Shown piece by piece: positions 25,538 through 33,284 of a DNA stretch of 64,000 nucleotides. A program made the translations under genes and the position numbers. Below the pieces are notes generated by a model. The model did not search any database. It was not told where the DNA came from and was given only the letters and a program-made list of their open reading frames with translations. Numbering within the stretch: position 1 is the stretch's first letter; every line of letters begins with the position of its first letter. The stretch spans positions 1 to 64,000 of the forward strand of contig NZ_NHOY01000096.1 in NCBI RefSeq assembly GCF_002252755.1, read 5' to 3'. Source of the DNA: Halorubrum sp. Hd13. Its GTDB lineage: Archaea > Halobacteriota > Halobacteria > Halobacteriales > Haloferacaceae.

Positions 25538-26581
25538 ATGATCGAGGTGGCGGGGTTGCGGAAGACGTACGGCGACTTCGCGGCCGTCGTCGACAGCGAC
25601 TTCTCCGTCGAGGAGGGGGAGGTGTTCGGCATCGTCGGCCCGAACGGCGCGGGCAAGACGACGACGCTGAAGGTGCTCGCCGGGCTCGTCGATCCCACCG
25701 AGGGCGACGTCGAGGTCGCCGGCTACCCTTCGGACGACCCGGAGATGCGACGGCGACTCGGCTTCCTCCCCGAGGAGTCGCCCCTGTACGAGGAGATGAC
25801 GCCGCTGTCGTACCTGCGCTTCTTCGCCGACCTGTACGACGTGCCGCGCGACGTCGCCGACGAGCGCATCGCGGCCGCGCTCGACCGGCTCGAACTCGAC
25901 CACCGCGAGCGCCGGCTCGGCGACATGTCGAAGGGGATGAAACGCAAGGTCGCCATCGCGCGGTCGCTGGTCAACGACCCGGACGTGCTCGTGTACGACG
26001 AGCCGGCCTCGGGGCTCGACCCGGTGACGACGAACTCCGTGCTGGAGTTCACCCGCGAGCTCCGCGCCGCCGGGAAGACCGTCGTCTTCTCCGCGCACAA
26101 CCTCTACCACGTCGAGTCCGTCTGCGACCGCGTCGTCGTGATGAACGAGGGGCGAATCGTCGCCCGCGGGAGCGTCGACGGGATCCGCGAGCGACACGGC
26201 GAGACGACGTACCACGTGTTCACCGACGTCGCGCCCGCCGCGACCGACCGGTTGACCGCGGCCGTCGGCGACACCGACGCCGCGACCGAGGAGGTCGGCG
26301 ACCGGTTCCGCACCGCCGTCCCGGACATGGACGGGGTCGAGGCGGTCCGGGCGGCCGCCGCGGAGGCGGGCGGCGAGGTGGTCGACATCCGCACCCGAGA
26401 GCCGAGCCTGGAGGACGTGTTCCTCGACATCGTCGGTCGGCCGATGCCCGGCCGGTACACGGGCGGCGGCGGGGCGGTCGCGGACGGGAACGCGGGAGAC
26501 GGCGACGAGGGGGGCGACGGCGGCGAGGGAGACGGCGGCGACGCGAACCGACCCGCCGAGCCGCGGGAGGGGGTCGAGTGA
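25538..26581 (+). CDS. ABC transporter ATP-binding protein, NatA-like
   Basis: 347 residues. Walker A is GPNGAGKTTTLK (about 35), the signature segment is DMSKGMKRKVAIARSL (about 145) and Walker B is VLVYDEPASGLDP. The ABC-2-associated C-terminal segment runs to about 305. A Gly/Asp-rich tail of about 40 residues follows. GTTTAACC lies about 28 nt before the ATG. The permease gene starts inside its stop (4-nt overlap), so the two are translated together. It powers the two permeases that follow. Confidence 0.93.
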   Translation: MIEVAGLRKTYGDFAAVVDSDFSVEEGEVFGIVGPNGAGKTTTLKVLAGLVDPTEGDVEVAGYPSDDPEMRRRLGFLPEESPLYEEMTPLSYLRFFADLYDVPRDVADERIAAALDRLELDHRERRLGDMSKGMKRKVAIARSLVNDPDVLVYDEPASGLDPVTTNSVLEFTRELRAAGKTVVFSAHNLYHVESVCDRVVVMNEGRIVARGSVDGIRERHGETTYHVFTDVAPAATDRLTAAVGDTDAATEEVGDRFRTAVPDMDGVEAVRAAAAEAGGEVVDIRTREPSLEDVFLDIVGRPMPGRYTGGGGAVADGNAGDGDEGGDGGEGDGGDANRPAEPREGVE

Positions 26582-28623
26582 TCGACCGCCTCGGGAGGGT
26601 TCTCCGGGTCGCCCGCTGGGAGGTCGCTCGCGCCGGGGGCGGCGTCGACCGCCGGACGTTGCTCGCGGCGCTCGCGCTCCTGCTCGTCGCCGGCGCCGTC
26701 CTCGGTGGGGGGCTCGCGGTCGGCGCCGTGGGGCTCGACGTCGACCGCGACGTGTACCGGGTCGCCGTCGACGGCGACTCCCCGTACGCGGACGCCGTGG
26801 ACGAGGCGCCGGCGCTGACGCCGGTCCCCGTCGGAAGCGCGACGCTCGGTGAGACGGCGGATCTCGTCGTCCTCGACGTGGGGCGGGGGGAGTCCGGTGC
26901 GGTCGAGACAGTCGCCGTCCGCGCCAGCGACACGCGGAAGGGCGAGGCCGCGGCCGCCGAGTTCCGCGAGGCCGTCGAGGCGCACAACGAGCGGCTGATG
27001 GCCGACGAGGAGAACGCGACCGCCGCCTTCCCCGTCGCCGTCACCCTCCGGTACGTCGGCCGGACGAGCGCGCTCGACGACGGCTCGACGCTCGGGGAAG
27101 CGAGCGACGGCTCCGGCGGTGACGACGGCTCTGACGGCGACGACGGTTCGGGCGGCGACGACGGCTCTGACGGCAGGGGTGGTTCGGGCGACGGGAGCGG
27201 AAGCGACGGGACCGACGGGGACGACGACGCCGGCGGGGGGACGGGTGACGCCGCGCTCGACGGCGGCGCCTCGGGCGACGGGAGCGGAAGCGACGGGACC
27301 GACGGGGACGACGACGCCGGCGGGGGGACGGGTGACGCCGCGCTCGACGGCGGCGCCTCGGGCGACGGGTTCGCGGTGCCGTCGGTCGGCGGCGGGACGT
27401 TCGGCGCCGACACGGCGGGCTCGCCCGGATCGATCTCGCCGCCGTTCCCCTTCGTCTCGCTGCTCCTGGCGTTCGTGTTCCTCGTCCCGATGAACTTCCT
27501 CATCCAGGCGTACGGCTCGTCCGTGCTCGACGAGCGCACGAACCGGCGGGGGGAGCCGCTGCTCGTCACGCCGCTCTCGCCGGTGGACATCGTCGCCGGG
27601 AAGACGCTCCCGTACGTCGCGGCCGCGCTCCTCGTCACGACCGTCATCGCGGTCGCCGTGGGGGGCGGCGCCCTCTCGGTGATCGCCGTGCTGCCCGTCG
27701 CCCTGACCTTCCTCGCGGCCACGTTCGTCGGCGCGATGTTCGCGCGGTCGTTCAAGGAGCTCACCTTCGTCACGGTCGGCGTCAGCGTGCTCCTCACGAC
27801 GTACGCGTTCGTCCCCGCCGTCTTCACCAACGTGACGCCGGTCGCGCTGGTGTCGCCCCTGACGCTCGTCGTCTTCGACCTGCAGGGCGAGGCCGTCTCG
27901 GTCGGCGAGGCGCTCTTCTCGACCGGGCCGATGGCGCTCGGCGCCGCGCTCCTGTTCGGCCTCGGGCTCGGGGTGTACCGCGAGGAGGACATGTTCACCC
28001 AGAAGCCGGTGACGCGGAAGCTCCTCGACGCGCTCGCGGTGCGGCTCTCGGCGGTCGACGACGCCGGACTCGCCGACCTCGCCGACCGCCGGCGGCTCCG
28101 CGCGCTCGGCTCGGTCGCGTTCCTCACCGCCTGCGCGATCCCCTTCGTCTTCGTCGTGGAGCTGCTGGCCGTCGCGACGCTGTTCGCGCTTCCGGTGACG
28201 GTCTCGGTCCCCGTCCTCCTCGTGACCATCGCCTTCGTCGAGGAGGTCGCCAAGAGCGTCGGCCTCTACGCCGGGTTCGAGCGCGGCGTCTTCGCCCGGA
28301 CCGACCGGGTCGCCGTCGCGGTCGGGCTCGCCTCCGCGGTCGGCTTCTTCCTCGCCGAGAAGGCCACGGCGGTCGTGCAGGCGGTCGGCCTCACCGAGCT
28401 GTACGTCGGTCGAGCGGCGTTCGGGAGCGTCGCCGGCGTCGACGGGCTCTCCCCCGTCGCCGCCGCGGCGCTGCTGTTCGCCCCTCTCCTGCTCCACGGG
28501 TTCGCCACGACCGTCGCCGCGGTGGGCGCGAGCCGGGACCGGACGGCGTACGCGCTCACGCTGGCGCTGGCGACGCTGCTCCACGCCGCGTACAACTTCG
28601 GGGTGGTGAGCGTTCATGGGTGA
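26578..28623 (+). CDS. ABC-2 type permease fused to a PrsW-like intramembrane protease domain
   Basis: 681 residues. The N-terminal part has a helix at about 28-50, an external domain to about 165, an Asp/Gly-rich linker (about 168-264) and a bundle of helices at about 290-465, as in NatB/ABC-2 permeases. The C-terminal part (about 510-681) has the PrsW metalloprotease motifs: EEVAK (555-559), FLAE (591-594), H640 and HAAYN (669-673). PrsW cleaves within the membrane in Bacillus anti-sigma control. GTG start at 26578 overlaps the ATPase stop. Proteolytic activity is inferred from the motifs. Confidence 0.85.
   Translation: MIDRLGRVLRVARWEVARAGGGVDRRTLLAALALLLVAGAVLGGGLAVGAVGLDVDRDVYRVAVDGDSPYADAVDEAPALTPVPVGSATLGETADLVVLDVGRGESGAVETVAVRASDTRKGEAAAAEFREAVEAHNERLMADEENATAAFPVAVTLRYVGRTSALDDGSTLGEASDGSGGDDGSDGDDGSGGDDGSDGRGGSGDGSGSDGTDGDDDAGGGTGDAALDGGASGDGSGSDGTDGDDDAGGGTGDAALDGGASGDGFAVPSVGGGTFGADTAGSPGSISPPFPFVSLLLAFVFLVPMNFLIQAYGSSVLDERTNRRGEPLLVTPLSPVDIVAGKTLPYVAAALLVTTVIAVAVGGGALSVIAVLPVALTFLAATFVGAMFARSFKELTFVTVGVSVLLTTYAFVPAVFTNVTPVALVSPLTLVVFDLQGEAVSVGEALFSTGPMALGAALLFGLGLGVYREEDMFTQKPVTRKLLDALAVRLSAVDDAGLADLADRRRLRALGSVAFLTACAIPFVFVVELLAVATLFALPVTVSVPVLLVTIAFVEEVAKSVGLYAGFERGVFARTDRVAVAVGLASAVGFFLAEKATAVVQAVGLTELYVGRAAFGSVAGVDGLSPVAAAALLFAPLLLHGFATTVAAVGASRDRTAYALTLALATLLHAAYNFGVVSVHG
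27184..27369. repeat. perfect 87-bp tandem duplication within the ABC permease linker
   Basis: Two identical 87-bp units (27184-27270 and 27271-27357), followed by 12 bases of a third (27358-27369). The unit encodes 29 residues of Ser/Gly/Asp-rich linker and preserves the frame. Lack of any difference between copies suggests a recent duplication. Confidence 0.95.
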
Positions 28624-29698
28624 CGCGGAGCGCCGCGGGGGGACCGCCGGACGAAGCAGCCGACTGACCATCGCCGGTCGCGAGCTCGCGGGCCTGAGCG
28701 CGGAGAAGACGATCCTGCTGGCGGTCGCGATACAGCTGTTCATCGCCGCGTTCTCGTCGTTCCTCGTGGTCGGGCTCGTCTCGATGTACGACCCCGGCGC
28801 GCTCGGCGGCGCGGAGGTGGAGGTGGCCGGCGCGGGCGACGCGGTGAGCGATCTCGAGCGAGCCGCGAGCGAGGTCGACGGGGCGTCCGTCACGCGCTAC
28901 GAGGACGCGGGCGCCGCGCGGCTCGCGTTCGAGCGCAACGCCGCCGACGCGGTGGTGGTCGCCGATCGGAACCACGAGGGGCGGATCGTCGCGCGCGTCA
29001 CGGCGCCGGACGCGACCGTCGAGACGACCGTGATCGTCGTCCAACTCCGCGAACTGCTCCGGACGTACGAACTGAACGAGCGCGCCGACCGGACCGCGTA
29101 CCTGACCGAGTCGCCGCTCCCGCTGCCCGAGCGGACCGGCTCCAGCCCGTACTTCACGTTCACCTACACCGTGTTGATCCCGGTGTTGGTGTTCCTCCCC
29201 GTCTTCATCTCGGGGTCGCTCGTAGTGGACTCGATCACCGAGGAGATCGACGAGGGCACCCTCGAACTGCTCCGGGTCGCCCCGGTCACGCTGGGGGAGA
29301 TCATCGACGGGAAGGCGCTCGCGGCGGTCGCGATCGCCCCCGGACAGGCGCTGTTGTGGCTGCTGCTTCTCCGCGCGAACGGCACGCCAGTCGCCAACGT
29401 CCCGTCGATCCTCGCGCTGATGACCGCGCTGACGACGCTCGTCGTCGCGCTGGCGGTCGCCATCTCGGCGCTCGCGCCCGACCGCCGGGCCGCGCAGTTC
29501 CTCTACTCTATCGGCGTGCTCGTTCTGTTCGGCGGCGCCACGGCGATGGCCGGAGGGCCGGCGAACGCGGTCGCGCGGCTCGCGATCGACAGCGCCGACG
29601 CGAGGACGACCGCCCTCGTCGTCGCCTACGTCGCCATCGCCGCGGTCGCGTACGCCGGGGTCAGGCGGCTGGTCGCGGCGAACGGGTTCGGGGACTGA
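28616..29698 (+). CDS. ABC-2 type permease, NatB-like
   Basis: 360 residues with a cytoplasmic N-terminus (LTIAGRELAGLSAEKTILLAVAIQLFIAAFSSFLVVGLV), one helix, an external domain (about 55-180) and five helices at about 185-350. FISGSLVVDSITEEIDEGTLELLRVAPVTLGEIIDGKALAAVAIAPGQALLWLLLL is typical of ABC-2 permeases. It overlaps the PrsW-fused permease by 8 nt. It is the second half-transporter of the same operon. The substrate is unknown (Na+, drug or antibiotic export are the usual roles). Confidence 0.9.
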   Translation: MGDAERRGGTAGRSSRLTIAGRELAGLSAEKTILLAVAIQLFIAAFSSFLVVGLVSMYDPGALGGAEVEVAGAGDAVSDLERAASEVDGASVTRYEDAGAARLAFERNAADAVVVADRNHEGRIVARVTAPDATVETTVIVVQLRELLRTYELNERADRTAYLTESPLPLPERTGSSPYFTFTYTVLIPVLVFLPVFISGSLVVDSITEEIDEGTLELLRVAPVTLGEIIDGKALAAVAIAPGQALLWLLLLRANGTPVANVPSILALMTALTTLVVALAVAISALAPDRRAAQFLYSIGVLVLFGGATAMAGGPANAVARLAIDSADARTTALVVAYVAIAAVAYAGVRRLVAANGFGD

Positions 29699-29782
29699 GG
29701 GACCGGCGCACCGCGATCCCGAAAAGTTAGAAAAATAATAGTTTTTAGGTCCCGCGCGGTCGTCGTGGAACGCGGTGATCAC

Positions 29783-30736
29783 ATGTCTTCGCCGTCAGCG
29801 GTCGACGCGTTCCCCGGATTCGTCGCGCTCGACGCGCTAGCGGTGCTCGAGGGAGAGCGCCCCGGTGCCAGCGTCCAGCTGACGGAGGGGTACTTACACG
29901 GCCAACAGCGGATGCTGGAGGCGATTGACCGCCCCGACGTCACCGACGACCGGGTCGACACCTGTCAAGAGTCCCGGCGGATCTGGGGGGACCTCCACGT
30001 CGACATCGGCTCTCGTACCGAGGGGAACCTCCGAGAGGCGTCGACCCGTCTCCGCGACCTACTCCGCGGGCTCCCGGAGGTCCGGTATCTCAGGGATCGG
30101 TACCCGGAGACCTGTTTCGTCGTTCCGGAGTGGCTCCGGACGCCGGGCGAGGTCCAGTACGGGGCCAGAGTGTACTTCTTCGCCGACGAGGCGCCCGCGC
30201 CTGACGAGATCCTGGATCGAAACATCCGGGCCGTGCTGGACGAGTCGCCGGGAGCGTTCGACCGGTATCTGGGCTCGCTCCACGGCTATCCGGAGTGCTG
30301 TGTCGACTACTACGCGGGGGCGACGCGGTCGCCGACGGCCGAATCGCCGGAAGCGAGGTCGATCGCTCCGCTCGCGGATATCGTGGACGAGGAGCGGGTA
30401 CACGGAGGGGCTCCCTCGTCGTCGTCCGTCACCGAGATACTGCCGGGGTTCTTCGAGCGCCCGCAGAGCTACGCCTTCTTCGCGCACGCGTTCTACCCGG
30501 AGCCGGAGTGTGACGCGGCGCGGCGGACCGGCGTCTCGATATACGAGACGCTCGCCGAGAGCCTCCCCGAGTCGCTGGTCCGGGACTACTTCCGGGTTAA
30601 TTTCGGCTGGTCGTACCTCCTCGAGAGATCGGCCCGACGACGAGTCGACTGCGTCCCCGAACCGGGAGCCTTCGGGCGTGAGCACGCGTTGCTGTATCTC
30701 CCGCTGCAGATACTGCTGGAGACCGGGGTCTACTGA
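29783..30736 (+). CDS. GYPECC-motif protein, DUF483-like
   Basis: 317 residues from ATG 29783, which has a GGTGA ribosome-binding match 4 nt upstream; a GTG at 29765 is the alternative start. The AAAAATAATA box at 29731-29740 is the likely TATA. The distinctive motif is HGYPECCVDYY (Cys172-Cys173), which I associate with the DUF483 family of archaea. The double cysteine suggests metal binding. There is no membrane segment. The gene stands alone after the ABC operon. The role is unknown. Confidence 0.7.
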   Translation: MSSPSAVDAFPGFVALDALAVLEGERPGASVQLTEGYLHGQQRMLEAIDRPDVTDDRVDTCQESRRIWGDLHVDIGSRTEGNLREASTRLRDLLRGLPEVRYLRDRYPETCFVVPEWLRTPGEVQYGARVYFFADEAPAPDEILDRNIRAVLDESPGAFDRYLGSLHGYPECCVDYYAGATRSPTAESPEARSIAPLADIVDEERVHGGAPSSSSVTEILPGFFERPQSYAFFAHAFYPEPECDAARRTGVSIYETLAESLPESLVRDYFRVNFGWSYLLERSARRRVDCVPEPGAFGREHALLYLPLQILLETGVY

Positions 30737-30765
30737 GACGGACGTCGGCACCCGGGTCGATTCGG

Positions 30766-30836
30766 CGCTCGCCGGTCCGAATCACCGCTCGCCGGTCCGA
30801 ATCACCGCTCGCCGGTCCGAATCACCGCTCGCCGGT
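30766..30836. repeat. 20-bp tandem repeat covering the TRIC gene stop
   Basis: CGCTCGCCGGTCCGAATCAC is repeated exactly three times (30766-30825), with 11 bases of a fourth copy. The stop codon of the gene at 30822-31514 lies within the third copy. The repeat separates two convergent genes and may result from replication slippage. Confidence 0.9.
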
Positions 30837-31514
30837 AACGCGGTCGGCGAGGCGCTGGACCCACCCGGCGGTCGGTAGCTGCCAACCGTACGCGACCGCG
30901 ACCAGTCGGGTCCCGACGGTCACCGCGGCGCACGCGCCGGCGGCGAGTCCGCCGAGGCCGCCCGGCGCACCGAGGCCGCCGAGCGCGCCGACGGCCCAGT
31001 ACGCGCTCCCGCCCAGCACCGCGCAGCTGGCGTAGAAGTCGTCGAAGAGGATGAAGGGCGCGCGGTCGAGGAGGACGTCCGCGAACGCGCCGCCGCCGGC
31101 CGCGTTGATCGTCGCGACCGCGACGACGCCGAAGGCGGACACGCCGGCGTCCGTCGCGACGATCGCGCCGGCCGTGGCGAAGGCGGCGAGGCCGACGGCG
31201 TCGGCCGCGAGCGTGATCGGGTGCGTGTCCGGCGATTCGAGGACGACGCTGAGGGCGATCGCCAACCCGACGCCGACGAGTCCGAGCGCGATCTCGACCG
31301 GCGACTGGAGGGCGAGCGGGACCCGGTTCACGAGCAGGTCGCGCGTCACCCCGCCGGCGAACGCCATCGCCAGTCCGACGATCGCGACGCCGAACAGATC
31401 GAACTCCTCCCGGATCGCCTTCGTCGAGCCCACGAGGGCGAACGCGACCAGGCCGACCGTGTTCATGACGGCGAACGGGTCGCCGAACAGGGTCGACGCG
31501 AGCCCCCCCGTCAC
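30822..31514 (-). CDS. TRIC/UPF0126 trimeric cation channel-like protein
   Basis: 230 residues from GTG 31514, whose GTGA overlaps the stop of the upstream DUF2797 gene by 4 nt. Two repeats of three helices are visible. Each contains the conserved block typical of the family: NTVGLVAFALVGSTKAI with GGVTRDLLVNRVP, and LAAFATAGAIVATD with GGGAFADVLLDRAP. Prokaryotic TRIC proteins are K+-permeable channels. The C-terminus ends at the 20-bp tandem repeat. Confidence 0.9.
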   Translation of the reverse strand: MTGGLASTLFGDPFAVMNTVGLVAFALVGSTKAIREEFDLFGVAIVGLAMAFAGGVTRDLLVNRVPLALQSPVEIALGLVGVGLAIALSVVLESPDTHPITLAADAVGLAAFATAGAIVATDAGVSAFGVVAVATINAAGGGAFADVLLDRAPFILFDDFYASCAVLGGSAYWAVGALGGLGAPGGLGGLAAGACAAVTVGTRLVAVAYGWQLPTAGWVQRLADRVTGER

Positions 31515-32263
31515 TCCCCGAAGGCCCCCAGGCTCGACTGCAGCTCTCGGCCCGCCGCCTCGTCGGTGAGCTCGCGGCCGACCAGCTCGCGGGTGTCGAC
31601 CGCGTACGTGGACCCGCCGCGGTCGAGCACCAACACCCGCCCCTTCCAGCCGCGCACGGTCCCGGCCGCCATCGTCTCCGCGACGGGGCGTTCGTCGAGG
31701 TCGAGCCCGTAGTCGAACGCGAAGCGCTCGATCGGGTCGAAGCGTTCGAGGAGCGCCGCCCACGCCGACTCGTCGACCGCGCGGCCGAACCCCGCGAGCT
31801 TCGTCGGCACCCGAACCCGGTCGACGAGGTCGTCGCGGTCGGCCAACTCGGCCTCCACCTGTCGGGCGACACGCCCGTCGGGCAGGGTTCTGACGTGCGC
31901 GGCCCGGTCCGCGCCCTGCTCGCGGAGCCGCGTCTCCAGCCGCCACAGCCGCGTCACCCCGACCTTCAGCACGTCGGGGGCGAACGCGGCGAGGTAGAGC
32001 GCGTGCTCCTCGTGACAGTCCATCTCGTCTTTCAGACACGTGCCCGTGCACCGCGCGCACACCCAGACGCCCCCGTGGGCGTCGCAGTAGGGGGCATCGG
32101 AGGCGTCGCAGGCGACGTGCTCGCCGTCGTGGACGGTCCCCGCGCAGCGGCGGTCGCCGAGCCCGTAGGCGAGCTCCGTCCCGGCGGTCGCCTCGACGAA
32201 CTCGACCGCGCCGCCGCTGGCGACGTAGAGCCCCTCGCCCGACTCGTAACCCACGACTTGCAC
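31511..32263 (-). CDS. DUF2797 zinc-binding protein
   Basis: 250 residues from GTG 32263; sequence further upstream overlaps the divergent CBS gene in another frame. The N-terminal cysteines (RRCAGTV, HVACDASDAPYCDAHGG, VWVCARCTGTCLKDEMDC) make one or two zinc sites. HALYLAAFAPDVLKVGVTRLWRLETRLREQGAD is the DUF2797 (GIY-YIG-like) motif. No function is established. It is translationally coupled to the downstream TRIC gene. Confidence 0.85.
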   Translation of the reverse strand: MQVVGYESGEGLYVASGGAVEFVEATAGTELAYGLGDRRCAGTVHDGEHVACDASDAPYCDAHGGVWVCARCTGTCLKDEMDCHEEHALYLAAFAPDVLKVGVTRLWRLETRLREQGADRAAHVRTLPDGRVARQVEAELADRDDLVDRVRVPTKLAGFGRAVDESAWAALLERFDPIERFAFDYGLDLDERPVAETMAAGTVRGWKGRVLVLDRGGSTYAVDTRELVGRELTDEAAGRELQSSLGAFGE

Positions 32264-32381
32264 GCGCCCCCGTACGGGGAGCCGCGACTTATGCGCGTCG
32301 TCGGCGGAGCCCGAGACGGACGCGACCCGGGAGGCACCGGCGCAAGAGTCAACACTCTTCGAGCCTCCTAGACGATCTTTG

Positions 32382-32816
32382 ATGATGGACTCTGACGACC
32401 CGCTCGCGGACGTCTTCGTCGCGAACGTCATGACCGAACCGGTCGAGACGATCGACCCCGAGGCCTCGGCGGCGACGGCGGCCGAACGACTGATCGAGTC
32501 GGACATCGGCTCGATTCTGGCGGGCGCCGAGTCGCTGCCGCCGGACGGCATCCTCACGGAGTCCGACTTCGTCCGCCTCGCGGCCGAGGGGCGTGATCCC
32601 ACGGCGACGACCGTCGGGGAGTGTATGAGTTCCCCCGTGATCACGGTGCGCCCGTCCGACTCGATCGGGGAGGCGGCCCGGACGATGGCCGACCGCAACG
32701 TCAAGAAGCTTCCCGTCGCCGAGCCGCAGACCGACGGGCTCGTCGGGATCGTCACCACGACCGACGTGGCGAGGTACGTCCCGATCCACGAGTTCCACCC
32801 GGAGGAGACGGAGTGA
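32382..32816 (+). CDS. CBS-domain protein with tandem CBS pair
   Basis: 144 residues (ATG at 32382, another at 32385). Two CBS motifs: VANVMTEPVETIDPEASAATAAERLIESDIGSILAGAESLPPDGILTESDFVRLAAEG and VGECMSSPVITVRPSDSIGEAARTMADRNVKKLPVAEPQTDGLVGIVTTTDVARYV. Such pairs bind adenine nucleotides (AMP, ATP, or SAM) and usually regulate a partner. It is divergent from DUF2797 over about 118 bp. No partner is obvious nearby. Confidence 0.92.
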   Translation: MMDSDDPLADVFVANVMTEPVETIDPEASAATAAERLIESDIGSILAGAESLPPDGILTESDFVRLAAEGRDPTATTVGECMSSPVITVRPSDSIGEAARTMADRNVKKLPVAEPQTDGLVGIVTTTDVARYVPIHEFHPEETE

Positions 32817-32895
32817 GCGACCAGAGACGGCCGAACCTCGCGCCGGTCGCGGACCGGCCGCGGTCTTTATTCCGTGTCGCGTGCGATCGCCCCGC

Positions 32896-33267
32896 ATGAT
32901 CGACGCCGCGCTCGCGACGGACGAGGGCGACGAGGGGGTCGACCTCGCGCTCACCGTGACGAACGATGCCGAGGACCCGGTCACGCTCCGGTTTCGGACC
33001 GGTCAGCGCGCCGACTTCGCGGCCTTCGAGTCCCCCGCCGCCGACGCGGCGGGCGACCCCCGTCGGAGCACCGCCGGGCCGGTCTGGCGACACGGCGAGG
33101 GCCGGGCGTTCACGCAGGCGCTCGGCACCGAGACGCTGGCGCCGGGCGGGTCGGCGACGTACGAGGGGACGTGGCGGAGCCCGCGACCGGGCGTCTACCT
33201 CGTCGTCGGGACGCTGACCGCAGAGGAGCACGACGCGGAGGCGACCGCGACGGTCACGGTCGGGTGA
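32896..33267 (+). CDS. BsuPI-like proteinase-inhibitor-domain protein
   Basis: 123 residues from ATG 32896, with TCTTTATT about 30 nt upstream. The immunoglobulin-like fold is suggested by LTVTNDAEDPVTLRFRTGQRADFAAFE and LAPGGSATYEGTWRSPRPGVYLVVGTLTAEEHD, characteristic of the BsuPI/intracellular proteinase-inhibitor family. No signal peptide is present. Function here is unproven. Confidence 0.72.
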   Translation: MIDAALATDEGDEGVDLALTVTNDAEDPVTLRFRTGQRADFAAFESPAADAAGDPRRSTAGPVWRHGEGRAFTQALGTETLAPGGSATYEGTWRSPRPGVYLVVGTLTAEEHDAEATATVTVG

Positions 33268-33284
33268 CGTCCGGCGGGCGCACC

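Noticed and set aside
26104-28893. 929-residue minus-strand frame opposite the ABC permease operon
   Set aside because: Arg/Glu/Asp repeats mirror the permease strand; no domain and no plausible start.
30766-30836. Possible CRISPR array
   Set aside because: The units are contiguous 20-bp tandem copies without spacers, and no cas genes are nearby.
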